Shown: positions 8,612 to 17,968, numbered from the stretch's first letter. The stretch: 64,000 nucleotides of DNA from Lachnoanaerobaculum sp. OBRC5-5 (GCF_000296385.1 NZ_JH815185.1:1838930-1902929), one strand, 5' to 3'. A program made the numbers and translations. Notes: a model not told the origin generated them from the letters alone.

Positions 8612-9781
8612 CTATAAACATGCCTTATAGATTTCAACTATGTCCTCATTTGTAAGTTCTACGAAGGCATCTTTTAAATATCCTCCGGTATTTGCATGCT
8701 CAGCCATTGCCACAAAATGCTTATCGTCAATACCAAGCTCTGTAAGAGTCATAGGAATACCTGTTTCTTTAAAGTAATTTTCAAGTGCATCTATTCCGGC
8801 AAATGCCAGCGCTCTCTCATCATCACCGCTAAGTCCCATTACATTCTTTGCAAATTTTACAAATCTCTCTGTAGCACTTGCATCTTTATTAAGAATATGG
8901 CGCATCCATCTTACGGTTAAAATAGCAAGACCTACTCCATGAGTAATATCATAATATGCGGAGAGCTCATGCTCCATTGCATGACATGGCCATCCTGTTT
9001 CCTGTTTACCATACTCAGGGATTCCCGAGCAGGCTACTGAAGAATTAGCCATAAGGTTTGCTCTAGCAGAATAGTTTGTAGGATCTTTAAGTGCAATCTT
9101 ACAGTTTTTCATAACGGACTTTAATATAGTCTCCGCTATTCCGTCAGCTAAATCGCTGTCCGGTGTTCTTGAAAAATATCCTTCAAATATGTGGCTCATT
9201 ATATCCGCACTACCTGCAGCTGTCTGATAAGGTGATACCGTATAAGTATATGTAGGATCGCATATACTTACTGCAGGATATGTATATACCGCACCCAATT
9301 TCTCATTTGTATCAAGATTTGAGATTACTCCTCCGGCATCAAACTCCGAACCTGTTGCGCTGAGTGTAAGTATATCTACAAGTGGAAGTGCTTTTGCTCT
9401 TCTAAAACTTGTTTTTACCATTTCCCAAAGATCATCACCCTCATAGTAATATCCTACCGCTATTGCCTTTGCACAGTCAATGGTACTTCCTCCACCTACC
9501 GCCAAGATCACATCTATATTATGCTCCTTGCAAAGTTTGACTCCACGTTTTACTGAAGTTATTCTTGGATTTGGCTCTATTCCGTCACATTCGGTGATAT
9601 TGAAATTATTCTCTTTTAAAATCTTTATCACTTCATCATAAAGCCCTGTCTTTTTGATTGAGCCGCCGCCATAGGCAAGCAAAACATTTTTACCGAAAGG
9701 CTCCAATGATTTTGCCAGTCTTTTAATCTGTCCCTCACCAAAATACAATTTGGTAGGAATATCATGTTTGAAACTAAGCAT
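8612..9781 (-). CDS. Iron-containing alcohol (butanol) dehydrogenase
   Basis: NAD(P)H-dependent group III alcohol dehydrogenase, about 389 residues, close to the BdhA/YqhD/YugJ subfamily. The nucleotide-binding GGGS motif is at residues 97-100, and metal ligands are seen as Asp193 and His197 (SADIMSHIFEGY), His267 and His281. It should reduce aldehydes to alcohols in fermentation; the exact substrate cannot be read from sequence. The open frame extends to a GTG at 9793, but GGAGG falls inside those first codons, placed as the SD of the ATG at 9781, so that start is chosen. No promoter or terminator is obvious in the 54-bp gap to lon. Confidence 0.9.
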   Translation of the reverse strand: MLSFKHDIPTKLYFGEGQIKRLAKSLEPFGKNVLLAYGGGSIKKTGLYDEVIKILKENNFNITECDGIEPNPRITSVKRGVKLCKEHNIDVILAVGGGSTIDCAKAIAVGYYYEGDDLWEMVKTSFRRAKALPLVDILTLSATGSEFDAGGVISNLDTNEKLGAVYTYPAVSICDPTYTYTVSPYQTAAGSADIMSHIFEGYFSRTPDSDLADGIAETILKSVMKNCKIALKDPTNYSARANLMANSSVACSGIPEYGKQETGWPCHAMEHELSAYYDITHGVGLAILTVRWMRHILNKDASATERFVKFAKNVMGLSGDDERALAFAGIDALENYFKETGIPMTLTELGIDDKHFVAMAEHANTGGYLKDAFVELTNEDIVEIYKACL

Positions 9782-9847
9782 ATGTACCTCCACTTTTCAT
9801 ATACACAACAGGGGAATTATATTTTCAAAATCCCTATAATATTAGCT

Positions 9848-12106
9848 TTATTTTAATACAATGCTCAGTACATCTTCAACTCTTTTTACAGGTATTATTT
9901 CAAGCTCATTCAAAACTTCCTCTGCAACTTCTTTTAAATCATCCTTATTCTCATCAGGAATAAATACTTTCTTTATTCCCGCTCTGGCGGCAGCCATAAG
10001 TTTTTCCGGAAGTCCGCCTATTGGCATTACATTTCCTCTTAGAGAAACCTCTCCCGTCATGGCATACTCGGGTGATACCGGAATATTATTTACAAGTGAT
10101 GAGAGCGCTGTAGTCATTGTAATACCTGCACTCGGTCCGTCCTTTGGTACCGCTCCTGCCGGTACATGGATATGAATATCATTTTTTTCAAATACTTCAT
10201 AGCTTTCAGGATACATAGACTTTACAAGGCTGAGTGCAATATCCACACTCTCCTTCATTACATCACCAAGCTGACCTGTGATTTTCACCTTGCCCTTGCC
10301 TTTTGTAAGTATTGTCTCGATAAAGAGTATTTCTCCGCCTACAGCAGTCCATGCAAGACCTGTAACTACTCCTGCCTGCTTCTTCTCTAAGATTCCCTCA
10401 TGTCTGACAGGTCTTTGATCAAGATAATCCTGTAATTCTTCCGGCTTTACATCCAATATTTCTTTATTGTTCTTAACAAGCTCAACTGCGGCATGTCGGC
10501 ATAGAGCACTTATTTGCTTCTTTAATCCACGTACTCCGGCTTCCATAGTATATCCGTTTATAAGCGCTTTTATGGTCTCATCTTCTATTATAAGATTGTC
10601 CTCACTGATACCTGCCTTTTTCTTTGCCTTAGGTATCAAATGATCCTTTGCAATAGAAAACTTCTCAAGTGCAGTATATCCTGTAAATCTGATTACTTCC
10701 ATTCTGTCAAGAAGTGGTCCCGGTATGGTATCAAGAGAGTTTGCGGTACATACAAATAATACATCTGACAAATCATACGGTACATTCATATAATGATCTG
10801 TGAAAGTATTGTTTTGCTCGGGATCAAGTACTTCAAGAAGTGCACTTGCAGGATCTCCATTGTATGATGATGCGAGCTTATCAATCTCATCCAGTACCAT
10901 TACAGGATTTGATGTACCTGCCTTTTTCATACCGTCCATTATTCTTCCGGGCATTGCACCTATATAGGTTCTTCTATGTCCTCTGATATCTGCCTCATCT
11001 CTTACACCGCCGAGTGAGATTCTTACATACTCTCTGCCAAGTGCCTCTGCAATACTCTTTCCGATACTGGTCTTACCTGTACCCGGCGCACCTACAAAGA
11101 GCAGTATTGAACCGCTTTGCTTTTTATTTAGAGACATCACCGCCAGTTGCTCTATAATTCTCTTTTTAACCTTTTTAAGTCCATAATGCTCTCTGTCAAG
11201 GACTTCCATAGCATTATCAAGCTCTATATCCTTCGGCTCTTCTTTTTTCCAATGTAGAGAAGTGACAAAATCCAAATAATTGTAAAGAAGTCCATACTCA
11301 TGACTGTCCTTACCCTCCTGCTTCATTCGATTGAGCACATTGTCGGCTTCTTTTCTTGCAGTCTCATTCATTCCGGAGTTTTCTATTTTTTCTTCAAACT
11401 TTCTTACTTCGGAAATGTTTTCGGGATGCATCTCATCCAAGGCTTTTTGAAGGAAATTTATCTGCTTTTTGATAGCATCTTCCCTATAAGCCTTCTCATG
11501 AAGCTCTTTTTGTGCCTGCTTTGCCTCTTCACTTACTTCATTTATAGCCATAAACTCTCTGGCATACTGAGCTATAAGCTCAGCTCTTGCTTTGGTTGAA
11601 TCCTCCGACAGCACAGCATACTTTTCTTCAGGAGTAATATTCATAAAAGGCGAAAGTCCTACCATCACCTCATTCATATTCTTCCATGCCAGTACATAGC
11701 CTCTTGCCATAAGTCCCCATTGAAACTTGGTAACATAACTTAAAAGTTCATCTCTAAGTCCGACAAGCATTGCATTTGCATCATTAGGATCCAAATCGTC
11801 TATCTCAGGTCTTTGTACTCCAATAACATTTTGAGTATCAAAGTCTATATATTCAACATTTATTCTGTTAAATGCCTCAAGGTTGGCACCACCCTCATCA
11901 TCTACAGACAGCACCTGTCCCGCAACAGCTATAGGATAGATATCTTCCATTGTAATATCTTTATCTTTCGGCTCTCTCAGGTAGAGAAATGTTACCTTTT
12001 CGCCAACAGATATCTTATCTACACCGGCCTCCTGTAAATAGTCTTTTCTGAAATATATTTTTGAACCCGGTAAAACCACCGTATTATATGTCGGTATTAA
12101 TATCAT
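9848..12106 (-). CDS. lon: ATP-dependent protease LonA
   Basis: 752-residue Lon: an N-terminal LAN domain (about 1-200), a coiled-coil helical region (200-290), an AAA+ module with Walker A GAPGTGKT (339-346) and Walker B VLDEID, and the C-terminal Ser-Lys protease domain with Ser659 (DGPSAG) and Lys702 (GLPEKL). The 43-residue spacing of the dyad equals that in well-studied Lon proteases. A cytosolic quality-control protease for misfolded and short-lived proteins. It starts with AAGGAGG 4 nt before ATG. A near-perfect CIRCE element sits directly upstream, so HrcA should control it. Confidence 0.97.
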   Translation of the reverse strand: MILIPTYNTVVLPGSKIYFRKDYLQEAGVDKISVGEKVTFLYLREPKDKDITMEDIYPIAVAGQVLSVDDEGGANLEAFNRINVEYIDFDTQNVIGVQRPEIDDLDPNDANAMLVGLRDELLSYVTKFQWGLMARGYVLAWKNMNEVMVGLSPFMNITPEEKYAVLSEDSTKARAELIAQYAREFMAINEVSEEAKQAQKELHEKAYREDAIKKQINFLQKALDEMHPENISEVRKFEEKIENSGMNETARKEADNVLNRMKQEGKDSHEYGLLYNYLDFVTSLHWKKEEPKDIELDNAMEVLDREHYGLKKVKKRIIEQLAVMSLNKKQSGSILLFVGAPGTGKTSIGKSIAEALGREYVRISLGGVRDEADIRGHRRTYIGAMPGRIMDGMKKAGTSNPVMVLDEIDKLASSYNGDPASALLEVLDPEQNNTFTDHYMNVPYDLSDVLFVCTANSLDTIPGPLLDRMEVIRFTGYTALEKFSIAKDHLIPKAKKKAGISEDNLIIEDETIKALINGYTMEAGVRGLKKQISALCRHAAVELVKNNKEILDVKPEELQDYLDQRPVRHEGILEKKQAGVVTGLAWTAVGGEILFIETILTKGKGKVKITGQLGDVMKESVDIALSLVKSMYPESYEVFEKNDIHIHVPAGAVPKDGPSAGITMTTALSSLVNNIPVSPEYAMTGEVSLRGNVMPIGGLPEKLMAAARAGIKKVFIPDENKDDLKEVAEEVLNELEIIPVKRVEDVLSIVLK

Positions 12107-12119
12107 ATAACCTCCTTTA

Positions 12120-12146
12120 TTAGCACTTATTATTAAAGAGTGCTAA
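12120..12146 (-). promoter_or_regulatory. CIRCE element (HrcA operator) in front of lon
   Basis: TTAGCACTT, nine spacer bases, then GAGTGCTAA: the CIRCE consensus TTAGCACTC-N9-GAGTGCTAA with one mismatch at the last base of the left arm. It begins 14 bp before the lon start codon and abuts the SD. Confidence 0.9.
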
Positions 12147-12155
12147 AGTGAATTT

Positions 12156-12194
12156 ATAAAAAAGAGGTTGAAACAATGGCTTGTTTACAACCTC
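12156..12194 (-). terminator. Terminator after malY
   Basis: On the minus strand GAGGTTG-TAAACA pairs with TGTTT-CAACCTC, then TTTTTT. It ends the metB-malY unit just upstream of the CIRCE site. Confidence 0.85.
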
Positions 12195-12262
12195 CCCATC
12201 TATATGGCTAAATTATATCACTGGCACTCTCATCCGTCAAGTGATAATTAGATTTTGTAAAA

Positions 12263-13441
12263 TTAATTCTGCAAACCTTTAATCGCTTTTGCCAAGCTGT
12301 CAAGTGCCATCTTCAAATATTCTCTCGGACATGCGATATTAAATCTCTCAAATCCTTCTCCGTCTACTCCGAACATTGCGCCTGAGTCGATCCAAAGTTT
12401 AGCCTTATTTACTATCAGATCCTCTCTCTCCTCTTCGGTAAGACCAAGCTCTCTAAGATCCACCCATACAAGGTATGTGCCTTCCGGCTCTATAAGTTTT
12501 ACCTGTGGGATATTCTCTTTTAAATAGTCTCTAAGGAAATCGAGATTTCCCTTTATATACTCTCTTACAGCATCCAGCCATTCCTGTCCTGACTCATAAG
12601 CAGCTCTTGCAGCTACAAGTCCCATAGTATTCATCTGTGAATATCCGGATTTTACTATCTCATTTTTAAAAGCATCTTTAAGCTTCTTATTTTCTATAAA
12701 AATATTTGAAACCTGAAGACCTGCTATATTAAAGCTCTTACTTGGTGCTGTAGCAATTACCGAATTTGCCGCATACTCCTCTCCCAATGAAGCAAATACC
12801 GTATGCTTATTTCCGGGATATACAAAATCCGCATGAATCTCATCACTGAAGATTACCACATTATGCTTAATACAGATATCACCTATTCTTTTTAACTCTT
12901 CCTTACTCCAAACCCTACCTACCGGATTATGTGGAGAGCAAAGTATGAAAAGTTTTACCTGATTTTCCACTATCTTCTTTTCAAAATCTTCAAAATTCAT
13001 CTCATATCTGCCGTCTTTAATTACAAGCGGCGAGTTGATAAGCTTTCTGTTATTGCTGAGTATCATCTCACTGAAAGGATAGTATACAGGTTGCTGTATG
13101 ATAACACCGTCTCCTTCTTTTGAAAATGCCTTTACAGCCATTGCTATGGCATATACCACTCCCGGTGTCTTAACTAATGTACCTTTTTTAGGTTCCCATG
13201 AAAAGTTCTTTACAAACCAGTTTTTTACCACTTCAAAATAGTCGGACTGTACTTCCGTGTATCCGTAGATTCCATGGTCAACTCTTCTTTGCAAAGCGTC
13301 TGTAATCGGCTGTGCCACAGGAAAGTCCATATCGGCAACCCAGAGTGAAAGCTCGTCACCTTTTTTACCTCTAAGCTTTGCACAGTCAAACTTCAAGCTG
13401 TCTGTACCTTTTCGGTCTATGATCTTATCAAAATCGTACAT
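12263..13441 (-). CDS. malY: MalY/PatB-type PLP-dependent cystathionine beta-lyase/aminotransferase
   Basis: 392-residue fold-type I PLP enzyme. Lys235 in TAPSKSFNIAGLQ is the Schiff-base lysine and SDEIHADFVY (about 199-208) carries the PLP-pyridine Asp. MalY/PatB enzymes are C-S beta-lyases cleaving cystathionine to homocysteine, pyruvate and ammonia. Its partner, 12 bp upstream, is a cystathionine gamma-synthase-like gene, so together they can complete transsulfuration towards methionine. MalY proteins can also have regulatory roles, for which nothing here argues. SD AAGGGGG precedes the ATG; a terminator follows. Confidence 0.88.
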   Translation of the reverse strand: MYDFDKIIDRKGTDSLKFDCAKLRGKKGDELSLWVADMDFPVAQPITDALQRRVDHGIYGYTEVQSDYFEVVKNWFVKNFSWEPKKGTLVKTPGVVYAIAMAVKAFSKEGDGVIIQQPVYYPFSEMILSNNRKLINSPLVIKDGRYEMNFEDFEKKIVENQVKLFILCSPHNPVGRVWSKEELKRIGDICIKHNVVIFSDEIHADFVYPGNKHTVFASLGEEYAANSVIATAPSKSFNIAGLQVSNIFIENKKLKDAFKNEIVKSGYSQMNTMGLVAARAAYESGQEWLDAVREYIKGNLDFLRDYLKENIPQVKLIEPEGTYLVWVDLRELGLTEEEREDLIVNKAKLWIDSGAMFGVDGEGFERFNIACPREYLKMALDSLAKAIKGLQN

Positions 13442-13453
13442 ATAACCCCCTTA

Positions 13454-14593
13454 TTATTCCAATGCTCTTTCCAGATCCTTTATCAGATCGTCGACATTTT
13501 CTATTCCGACAGAAAGTCTTAAAAATGTATCTGTTATTCCAAGTCTCTCTCTTACCTCTACCGGTACATCCGCATGTGTCTGTATCATGGGGAAGGTAAT
13601 CAAAGACTCTACTCCGCCAAGACTTTCCGCATATTTTATTATTTCAATTTTTTCAAATGCATCTCTTGCAGTTTTGGCAGTATCCGTTGTGAATGCAATC
13701 ATTCCCCCAAAGCCTCTTGACTGAGATTTGTTTATCTCATATCCCGGATGCTCAGACAAACCTACATAATATACATTTGTAACCTTTTTATTTGTTTTTA
13801 GGAAATTTGCAATCTTTAATGCATTTTCCTGTATTCTGTCCATTCTTACTGCCAATGTTTTCAGTCCTCTAAGTACAAGGAAGCTGTCAAAAGGTGAAAG
13901 GCTTGGACCGATTGTCTTATACATAAATCTGATTTTTTCAGATAATTCTTCATTTGCAGTACATATAAATCCTGCCAAAGTATCATTGTGACCTGCAATA
14001 TATTTTGTACCGCTGTGGATAACAATATCCGCACCGAGCTTTATCGGGTTTTGAAAACACGGACTTAAAAATGTATTGTCAACAATCAATAAAAGATTAT
14101 GTTTCTTTGCAATCTTTGCCATCTCTCTTATATCTGTAACAAGCATTGTAGGATTGCTTGGTGTTTCAATAAATATAGCCTTTGTATTTTCATTTATTGC
14201 GTTTATTACATTCTCAGGATTTGTTGTATCGACATAGCTGAATTTTCTGCCTCTGTCAATTCCAAGTGTATTAAAGAGTCTGGTACTTCCGCCGTAAATA
14301 TCCTCCTGAGATATTATGTGATCACCTGCATTAAAAAGCTCAAGCACCAAAGAACATGCCGCCATTCCGGTAGAGGTAGCCACCGTATCATAAGCACCTT
14401 CCATAGCACTTATGCAGTCCTCAAGCTCCGTTCTTGTAGGATTTGATTGACGTGAATAGTCATATCCTGTACTTTCGCCTACTCCCGGATGAGAGAAAGT
14501 AGCCGTCTGGAATATCGGCACCGTCATTGCACCGTATGCATGAGCATTCTTATCTTCATTTGGACTGTGTACACATAATGTTTCAATATTCAT
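13454..14593 (-). CDS. metB: Cystathionine gamma-synthase/gamma-lyase family PLP enzyme
   Basis: 379 residues of the Cys/Met-metabolism PLP family. Lys197 in SGTKYIAGHND is the cofactor lysine, and Asp172 in VDNTFLSP and the YSRQSNPTR motif (46-54) are present. The family contains cystathionine gamma-synthase, gamma-lyase, beta-lyase and O-acylhomoserine sulfhydrylase, which are hard to separate by eye. The following malY supplies beta-lyase, so gamma-synthase (MetB-like) is the most economical reading. It is the first gene of the pair, with SD AGGTG. The 114-bp gap upstream separates it from the NUDIX gene. Confidence 0.8.
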   Translation of the reverse strand: MNIETLCVHSPNEDKNAHAYGAMTVPIFQTATFSHPGVGESTGYDYSRQSNPTRTELEDCISAMEGAYDTVATSTGMAACSLVLELFNAGDHIISQEDIYGGSTRLFNTLGIDRGRKFSYVDTTNPENVINAINENTKAIFIETPSNPTMLVTDIREMAKIAKKHNLLLIVDNTFLSPCFQNPIKLGADIVIHSGTKYIAGHNDTLAGFICTANEELSEKIRFMYKTIGPSLSPFDSFLVLRGLKTLAVRMDRIQENALKIANFLKTNKKVTNVYYVGLSEHPGYEINKSQSRGFGGMIAFTTDTAKTARDAFEKIEIIKYAESLGGVESLITFPMIQTHADVPVEVRERLGITDTFLRLSVGIENVDDLIKDLERALE

Positions 14594-14707
14594 AAATTCA
14601 CCTGACTTTTCTAAAAACTATTATTAACAATAGGAAATATTTTACAATCTCATATTTTCCCGGTCAATAAGATGTTTTCTTGCTCTGGTTATAAGGAAAG
14701 ACTATAT

Positions 14708-15250
14708 CTATAAATTATACTTATTCTTATAAGCGATAATAGCGGCTACCGTCTTTGAATCCTTCAATTCACCCTTGTAAATCAAATCCACCAGATCTTC
14801 AAGTGCCCACTCTTCCACATCAATGCTCTCATCTTCATCAAGATGCTGCTCACTCTTAATAAGATTTTTTGCCACAAAGATATCAATTTCCTCATCTCCG
14901 AAGGCCACCATAGTATCAATTCTTATCAAGAACTCAAGCTCATCAGGTGAAGCAACTTTATAACCGGTCTCTTCTTCAAGTTCTCTGAATGCACATATTC
15001 TTCCGGGCTCATCCTTTGAATCAACCTTTCCTGCGGGAAGTTCAAGAGTATATCTGTTAAGCGCATTTCTGTACTGACGTACCAGAAGTATCTTTCCGTT
15101 TTCAAGTACAGGTACTACCGCAGCCGCACCGTTATGTTGTATATAATCCCATACGGCTTTTCTGCCGTCTATCAACATATGGTCTTTATAGACCTTTACT
15201 ATTGCCCCCTCATAGGCAAGCTCTCTTTTTTCCCTGATTATATCTCCCAT
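14708..15250 (-). CDS. nudF: NUDIX hydrolase, ADP-ribose pyrophosphatase type
   Basis: 180 residues. The Nudix box is recognised at AGKVDSKDEPGRICAFRELE followed by EETGY, with one extra residue between the leading Gly and first Glu compared with the classic spacing. The upstream WDYIQHNGAAAVVPVLENGK and the LVRQYRN motif are typical of the ADP-ribose pyrophosphatase subfamily, which hydrolyses ADP-ribose to AMP and ribose-5-phosphate. The start overlaps the stop of the preceding 106-residue gene by 13 bp and AAGGAG lies 5 nt before it, so it is translated from the same message. Likely metabolite housekeeping. Confidence 0.88.
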   Translation of the reverse strand: MGDIIREKRELAYEGAIVKVYKDHMLIDGRKAVWDYIQHNGAAAVVPVLENGKILLVRQYRNALNRYTLELPAGKVDSKDEPGRICAFRELEEETGYKVASPDELEFLIRIDTMVAFGDEEIDIFVAKNLIKSEQHLDEDESIDVEEWALEDLVDLIYKGELKDSKTVAAIIAYKNKYNL

Positions 15251-15558
15251 GCTTTCTCCTTATCCGACTTTAATGTATCAGCCATATTGTTTAAAAATTC
15301 AATCGCCTCATTAAGGCCCTCACCTGTATAATCAAAATACCGGTATTTTTTCTTATCATCTTCAGTATGGTCAAAATTAAAGGGCTCAGGCCATACTGTC
15401 AGTTTCAGCTTGGCCTCGCCCCTCTTATCCTTTGGCGTAAAATTTACCTTTTCAAGCGGATCTCTTCCCAGCCTGAATCTTACGCCCTCCAGACTTCCTG
15501 TGAAATATTGGCCATAATCATAATATCCTATATTTAACAAATCACCTTTTTTTAACAT
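15238..15558 (-). CDS. Conserved-looking hypothetical protein (106 aa)
   Basis: I do not recognise this family. The protein is acidic/basic mixed and soluble. The first half is beta-like (GDLLNIGYYDYGQYFTGSLE), the middle (EAKLKLTVWPEPFNFDHT) has aromatic and proline residues, and the end is a helix (LNEAIEFLNNMADTLKSDKE). No signal peptide, metal motif or membrane segment is seen. It is embedded between a HAD phosphatase (7-bp overlap) and the NUDIX gene (13-bp overlap), which argues that it is real, translationally coupled and expressed with them. Confidence 0.7.
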   Translation of the reverse strand: MLKKGDLLNIGYYDYGQYFTGSLEGVRFRLGRDPLEKVNFTPKDKRGEAKLKLTVWPEPFNFDHTEDDKKKYRYFDYTGEGLNEAIEFLNNMADTLKSDKEKAWEI

Positions 15559-16196
15559 AAAAACATATCTCTCAAATCTTCCACATTCTTTACAATGTAA
15601 TTTGCGCCTTCAAACTCCTCCAAGCCGCCATAACCGTAAAGTACTCCGATACTCTTAAGACCTGCATTACCTGCACCTACTATATCATGGCTCTTGTCTC
15701 CCACCATTATAGCAAAGCCCCTGTCCATTATTTTGTTTGTTTCCAGCACATACTCAATCACAGCTGTCTTTGTGGCTCTCTTTGTGTTAAAATCTCCGTC
15801 TGAGCCGCCTACAAATGTAAAGTATTTGTCCAGCCCGAAATGCTCTATAACTCTTTTTGCCTCTCTTTCAGGCTTTGAAGTCGCCAAATAAAGCTTATAT
15901 TCTTTTGACAGACTATCAAGCATCTCTTCTATACCGTCATAAAGCTCACATTCAAATATACCTACAGTTCTGTAATAATCATGAAATACATCAAGCGCTT
16001 CCTTATATTGCTCCAGACTGAATCCGTAAAAATTTGTATAGCTTTCAACCATCGGAGGCCCAACAAACTTTTTTAAATCATCAAGCTCTTCATATATACC
16101 GAAGTGCTCGAGTGATTTTTGTACACCCTTTGTGATACCGAGATCCGACCTTACTATAGTGCCGTCCAAATCAAATAAAATATGCTTTTGCTTCAT
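15552..16196 (-). CDS. HAD-superfamily hydrolase, phosphoglycolate-phosphatase-like
   Basis: 214 residues with all HAD motifs: motif I DLDGTIV (Asp nucleophile at residue 9), motif II TSKPE, and motif III/IV in VGDKSHDIVGAGNAG. The inserted helical cap (about 15-80) fits subfamily IA, related to Gph and YhcW-like phosphatases. The substrate is not readable from the sequence; phosphoglycolate or another small phosphomonoester is likely. It starts one base after the CorC-like gene stops (shared TAATG region) with SD AAGGAG, and overlaps the next gene, so this is a tightly packed operon. Confidence 0.85.
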   Translation of the reverse strand: MKQKHILFDLDGTIVRSDLGITKGVQKSLEHFGIYEELDDLKKFVGPPMVESYTNFYGFSLEQYKEALDVFHDYYRTVGIFECELYDGIEEMLDSLSKEYKLYLATSKPEREAKRVIEHFGLDKYFTFVGGSDGDFNTKRATKTAVIEYVLETNKIMDRGFAIMVGDKSHDIVGAGNAGLKSIGVLYGYGGLEEFEGANYIVKNVEDLRDMFLC

Positions 16197-17461
16197 TACT
16201 GCTCCTTAACTAAAGAAGGCTTTAACTTCAATCCCACCTTCTCAATTCTCGCATGATCCATTTTCTTTACTGTCAAAATAATATTGTCAAATGTGATAAC
16301 TTCTCCCTCTACAGGCAGTCTTCCAAGCTTCTCCATTATGATTCCCCCTATAGACTCATACTCCTCGGAACTCAGTTCCAGTCCTATTCTGTCATTGACA
16401 TCATCCAGATTTGTAGATCCGTCTATAAGGTACTCCGTTTCGGAAATCTTTGTTATACCTTCATCCTCATCCGCATCAAACTCATCTCTGATTTCACCTA
16501 CAATCTCTTCAAGCATATCTTCCAGAGTAATCAGTCCTACAGTTGTACCGTATTCATCCAGCACTATTACTATATTGGCACCTGTCTTTCTCATATCCAC
16601 CATAAGTGATGAAGTCTTTTTATATTCATAGGTATAAAGAGGTTCTCTCAAATGCTCCTTTACAGAAAAATTCTCCTTATCCTCTATCAGCAAGAAGTCT
16701 TTTACATTAAGTATTCCGATAACATTATCAGGGCTTTCTTCGTACACCGGTATTCTGGTGTATCTCTCTTCTCGAAAGATTTTGAGTATCTCTTCATAAG
16801 AGGATTCTACAGACACCATCACCATATCGACTCTCGGAAGCATTATATCTCCCGCAACCGTATCTCCGAAGTCCACCACATTTACAATCATCTTCTTTTC
16901 TTCTTTTTCAATAACTCCGTCCTCATGGCTGACCTCCACCATTGCTCTAAGCTCGTCCTCTGTCACCATATTATTGTCATCATTATTTTTAACGAAAAGG
17001 GAAATAACAATTCCCGCCACCTTGTTTACCACATAGATTACAGGTGTCAAAATAACAACCAATACGGAAATAATTCCGATATATTTTAATGCAATATTCT
17101 CTGCATTCTTTGATGCTACATTCTTAGGTGTGATTTCACCGAATACCAGTATAAGGAATGTCAATATACCTGTAGCAATACCTACCAGACTGCTGCCGAA
17201 CATCTTTAATGTAAGTGTCGTGGACAGTGCCGAAGCGGAAAGGTTTACTATATTATTTCCAATCAAAATAGCGGAAAGCATCTTATCCGTATTTGCTGTG
17301 ATTTCCAAAACCTTTTCAGCTCTTTTATCACCGTTTTCCGCCAAATTTCTTATTCTTAATTTATTTGAAGTCATGAGGGCTGTTTCAGCAGATGAAAAGA
17401 ATGCTGAAGCAGACAATAATAATACCAAAATGACTAACTGTAATATGTCACTCGTTTCCAA
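16196..17461 (-). CDS. CNNM/CorC-HlyC family membrane protein (hemolysin-like, probable divalent cation transport)
   Basis: About 421 residues. A DUF21 membrane domain with four hydrophobic segments (roughly 5-180, starting DILQLVILVLLLSASAFFSS) is followed by a CBS pair (about 195-315, with GDIMLPRVDMV and RIPVYEESPDNVIGILNVKD) and a C-terminal CorC_HlyC domain (about 335-410). Members are implicated in Mg2+/Co2+ efflux or homeostasis and are often mislabelled haemolysins. The frame opens at a TTG at 17500, but AGGAG lies 5 nt before the TTG at 17461, so that start is preferred; it also removes an overlap with lspA. Confidence 0.88.
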   Translation of the reverse strand: METSDILQLVILVLLLSASAFFSSAETALMTSNKLRIRNLAENGDKRAEKVLEITANTDKMLSAILIGNNIVNLSASALSTTLTLKMFGSSLVGIATGILTFLILVFGEITPKNVASKNAENIALKYIGIISVLVVILTPVIYVVNKVAGIVISLFVKNNDDNNMVTEDELRAMVEVSHEDGVIEKEEKKMIVNVVDFGDTVAGDIMLPRVDMVMVSVESSYEEILKIFREERYTRIPVYEESPDNVIGILNVKDFLLIEDKENFSVKEHLREPLYTYEYKKTSSLMVDMRKTGANIVIVLDEYGTTVGLITLEDMLEEIVGEIRDEFDADEDEGITKISETEYLIDGSTNLDDVNDRIGLELSSEEYESIGGIIMEKLGRLPVEGEVITFDNIILTVKKMDHARIEKVGLKLKPSLVKEQ

Positions 17462-17480
17462 AATTTCTCCTATAATCGAA

Positions 17481-17960
17481 TTACTCTTCTTCGGATACAA
17501 TATCCGGCAATATTTCTTTTGTTTTTTTCTTTACTCCGAAAGGCATTATCAGACTGCCAAACAATATAAATATATCCCCCAGATTAAAAATCACCTTATC
17601 GGCACCCTTAGTCTTTATGCGTATATAATCCACCACATAGCCTCTTGTAAATCTGTCAAAGATATTGCTCAGTGAACCTGCAATAATAAGGATTAGAGAT
17701 AACTTTCTGATATTATTTCCTTTTTTAGGAAGTAAAACAGACAGTACTCCCACCAGTATTGAGGTAATAAATACCGGAACATACTTTACTATTTTCTTCT
17801 TTTTCTTAAGCTTTCCGAATACAAAGCCGTCATTGTGAAATTTATCTATTTCTATCTTTTTTGCAAAAGTTCTCGGCAGTTCTTTTTTGTCCATTGAATT
17901 TACTGCATATTTCAAAACTATATCAAGACCTGCAAGTATCGGTATCAAAACAGCAAACAT
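17481..17960 (-). CDS. lspA: Signal peptidase II (lipoprotein signal peptidase)
   Basis: 159-residue membrane aspartyl protease. The two catalytic aspartates are recognised in GSLSNIFDRFTRGYVVDYI (Asp102) and FNLGDIFI (Asp129), between hydrophobic segments. It cleaves the signal peptide of diacylglyceryl-modified prolipoproteins; the amino-acid-binding lipoprotein encoded at 20.9-21.7 kb would be a client. Divergent points are HNDGFVFG where most have N-x-G-A-x-F-G, and an unusually Lys-rich loop (50-59) and C-terminus. It lies between clpX (8 bp) and the CorC-like gene. SD AGGAGG precedes the ATG. Confidence 0.85.
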   Translation of the reverse strand: MFAVLIPILAGLDIVLKYAVNSMDKKELPRTFAKKIEIDKFHNDGFVFGKLKKKKKIVKYVPVFITSILVGVLSVLLPKKGNNIRKLSLILIIAGSLSNIFDRFTRGYVVDYIRIKTKGADKVIFNLGDIFILFGSLIMPFGVKKKTKEILPDIVSEEE

Positions 17961-17968
17961 ATATCCTC

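Noticed and set aside
12220-12246. Second hairpin (ATCACTTG/CAGTGAT) after malY
   Set aside because: Imperfect stem without a U-tract; the terminator at 12156-12194 is sufficient.
17130-17675. Plus-strand frame of 181 codons opposite the CorC-like and lspA genes
   Set aside because: Antisense shadow; the minus-strand genes carry recognised domains and starts.
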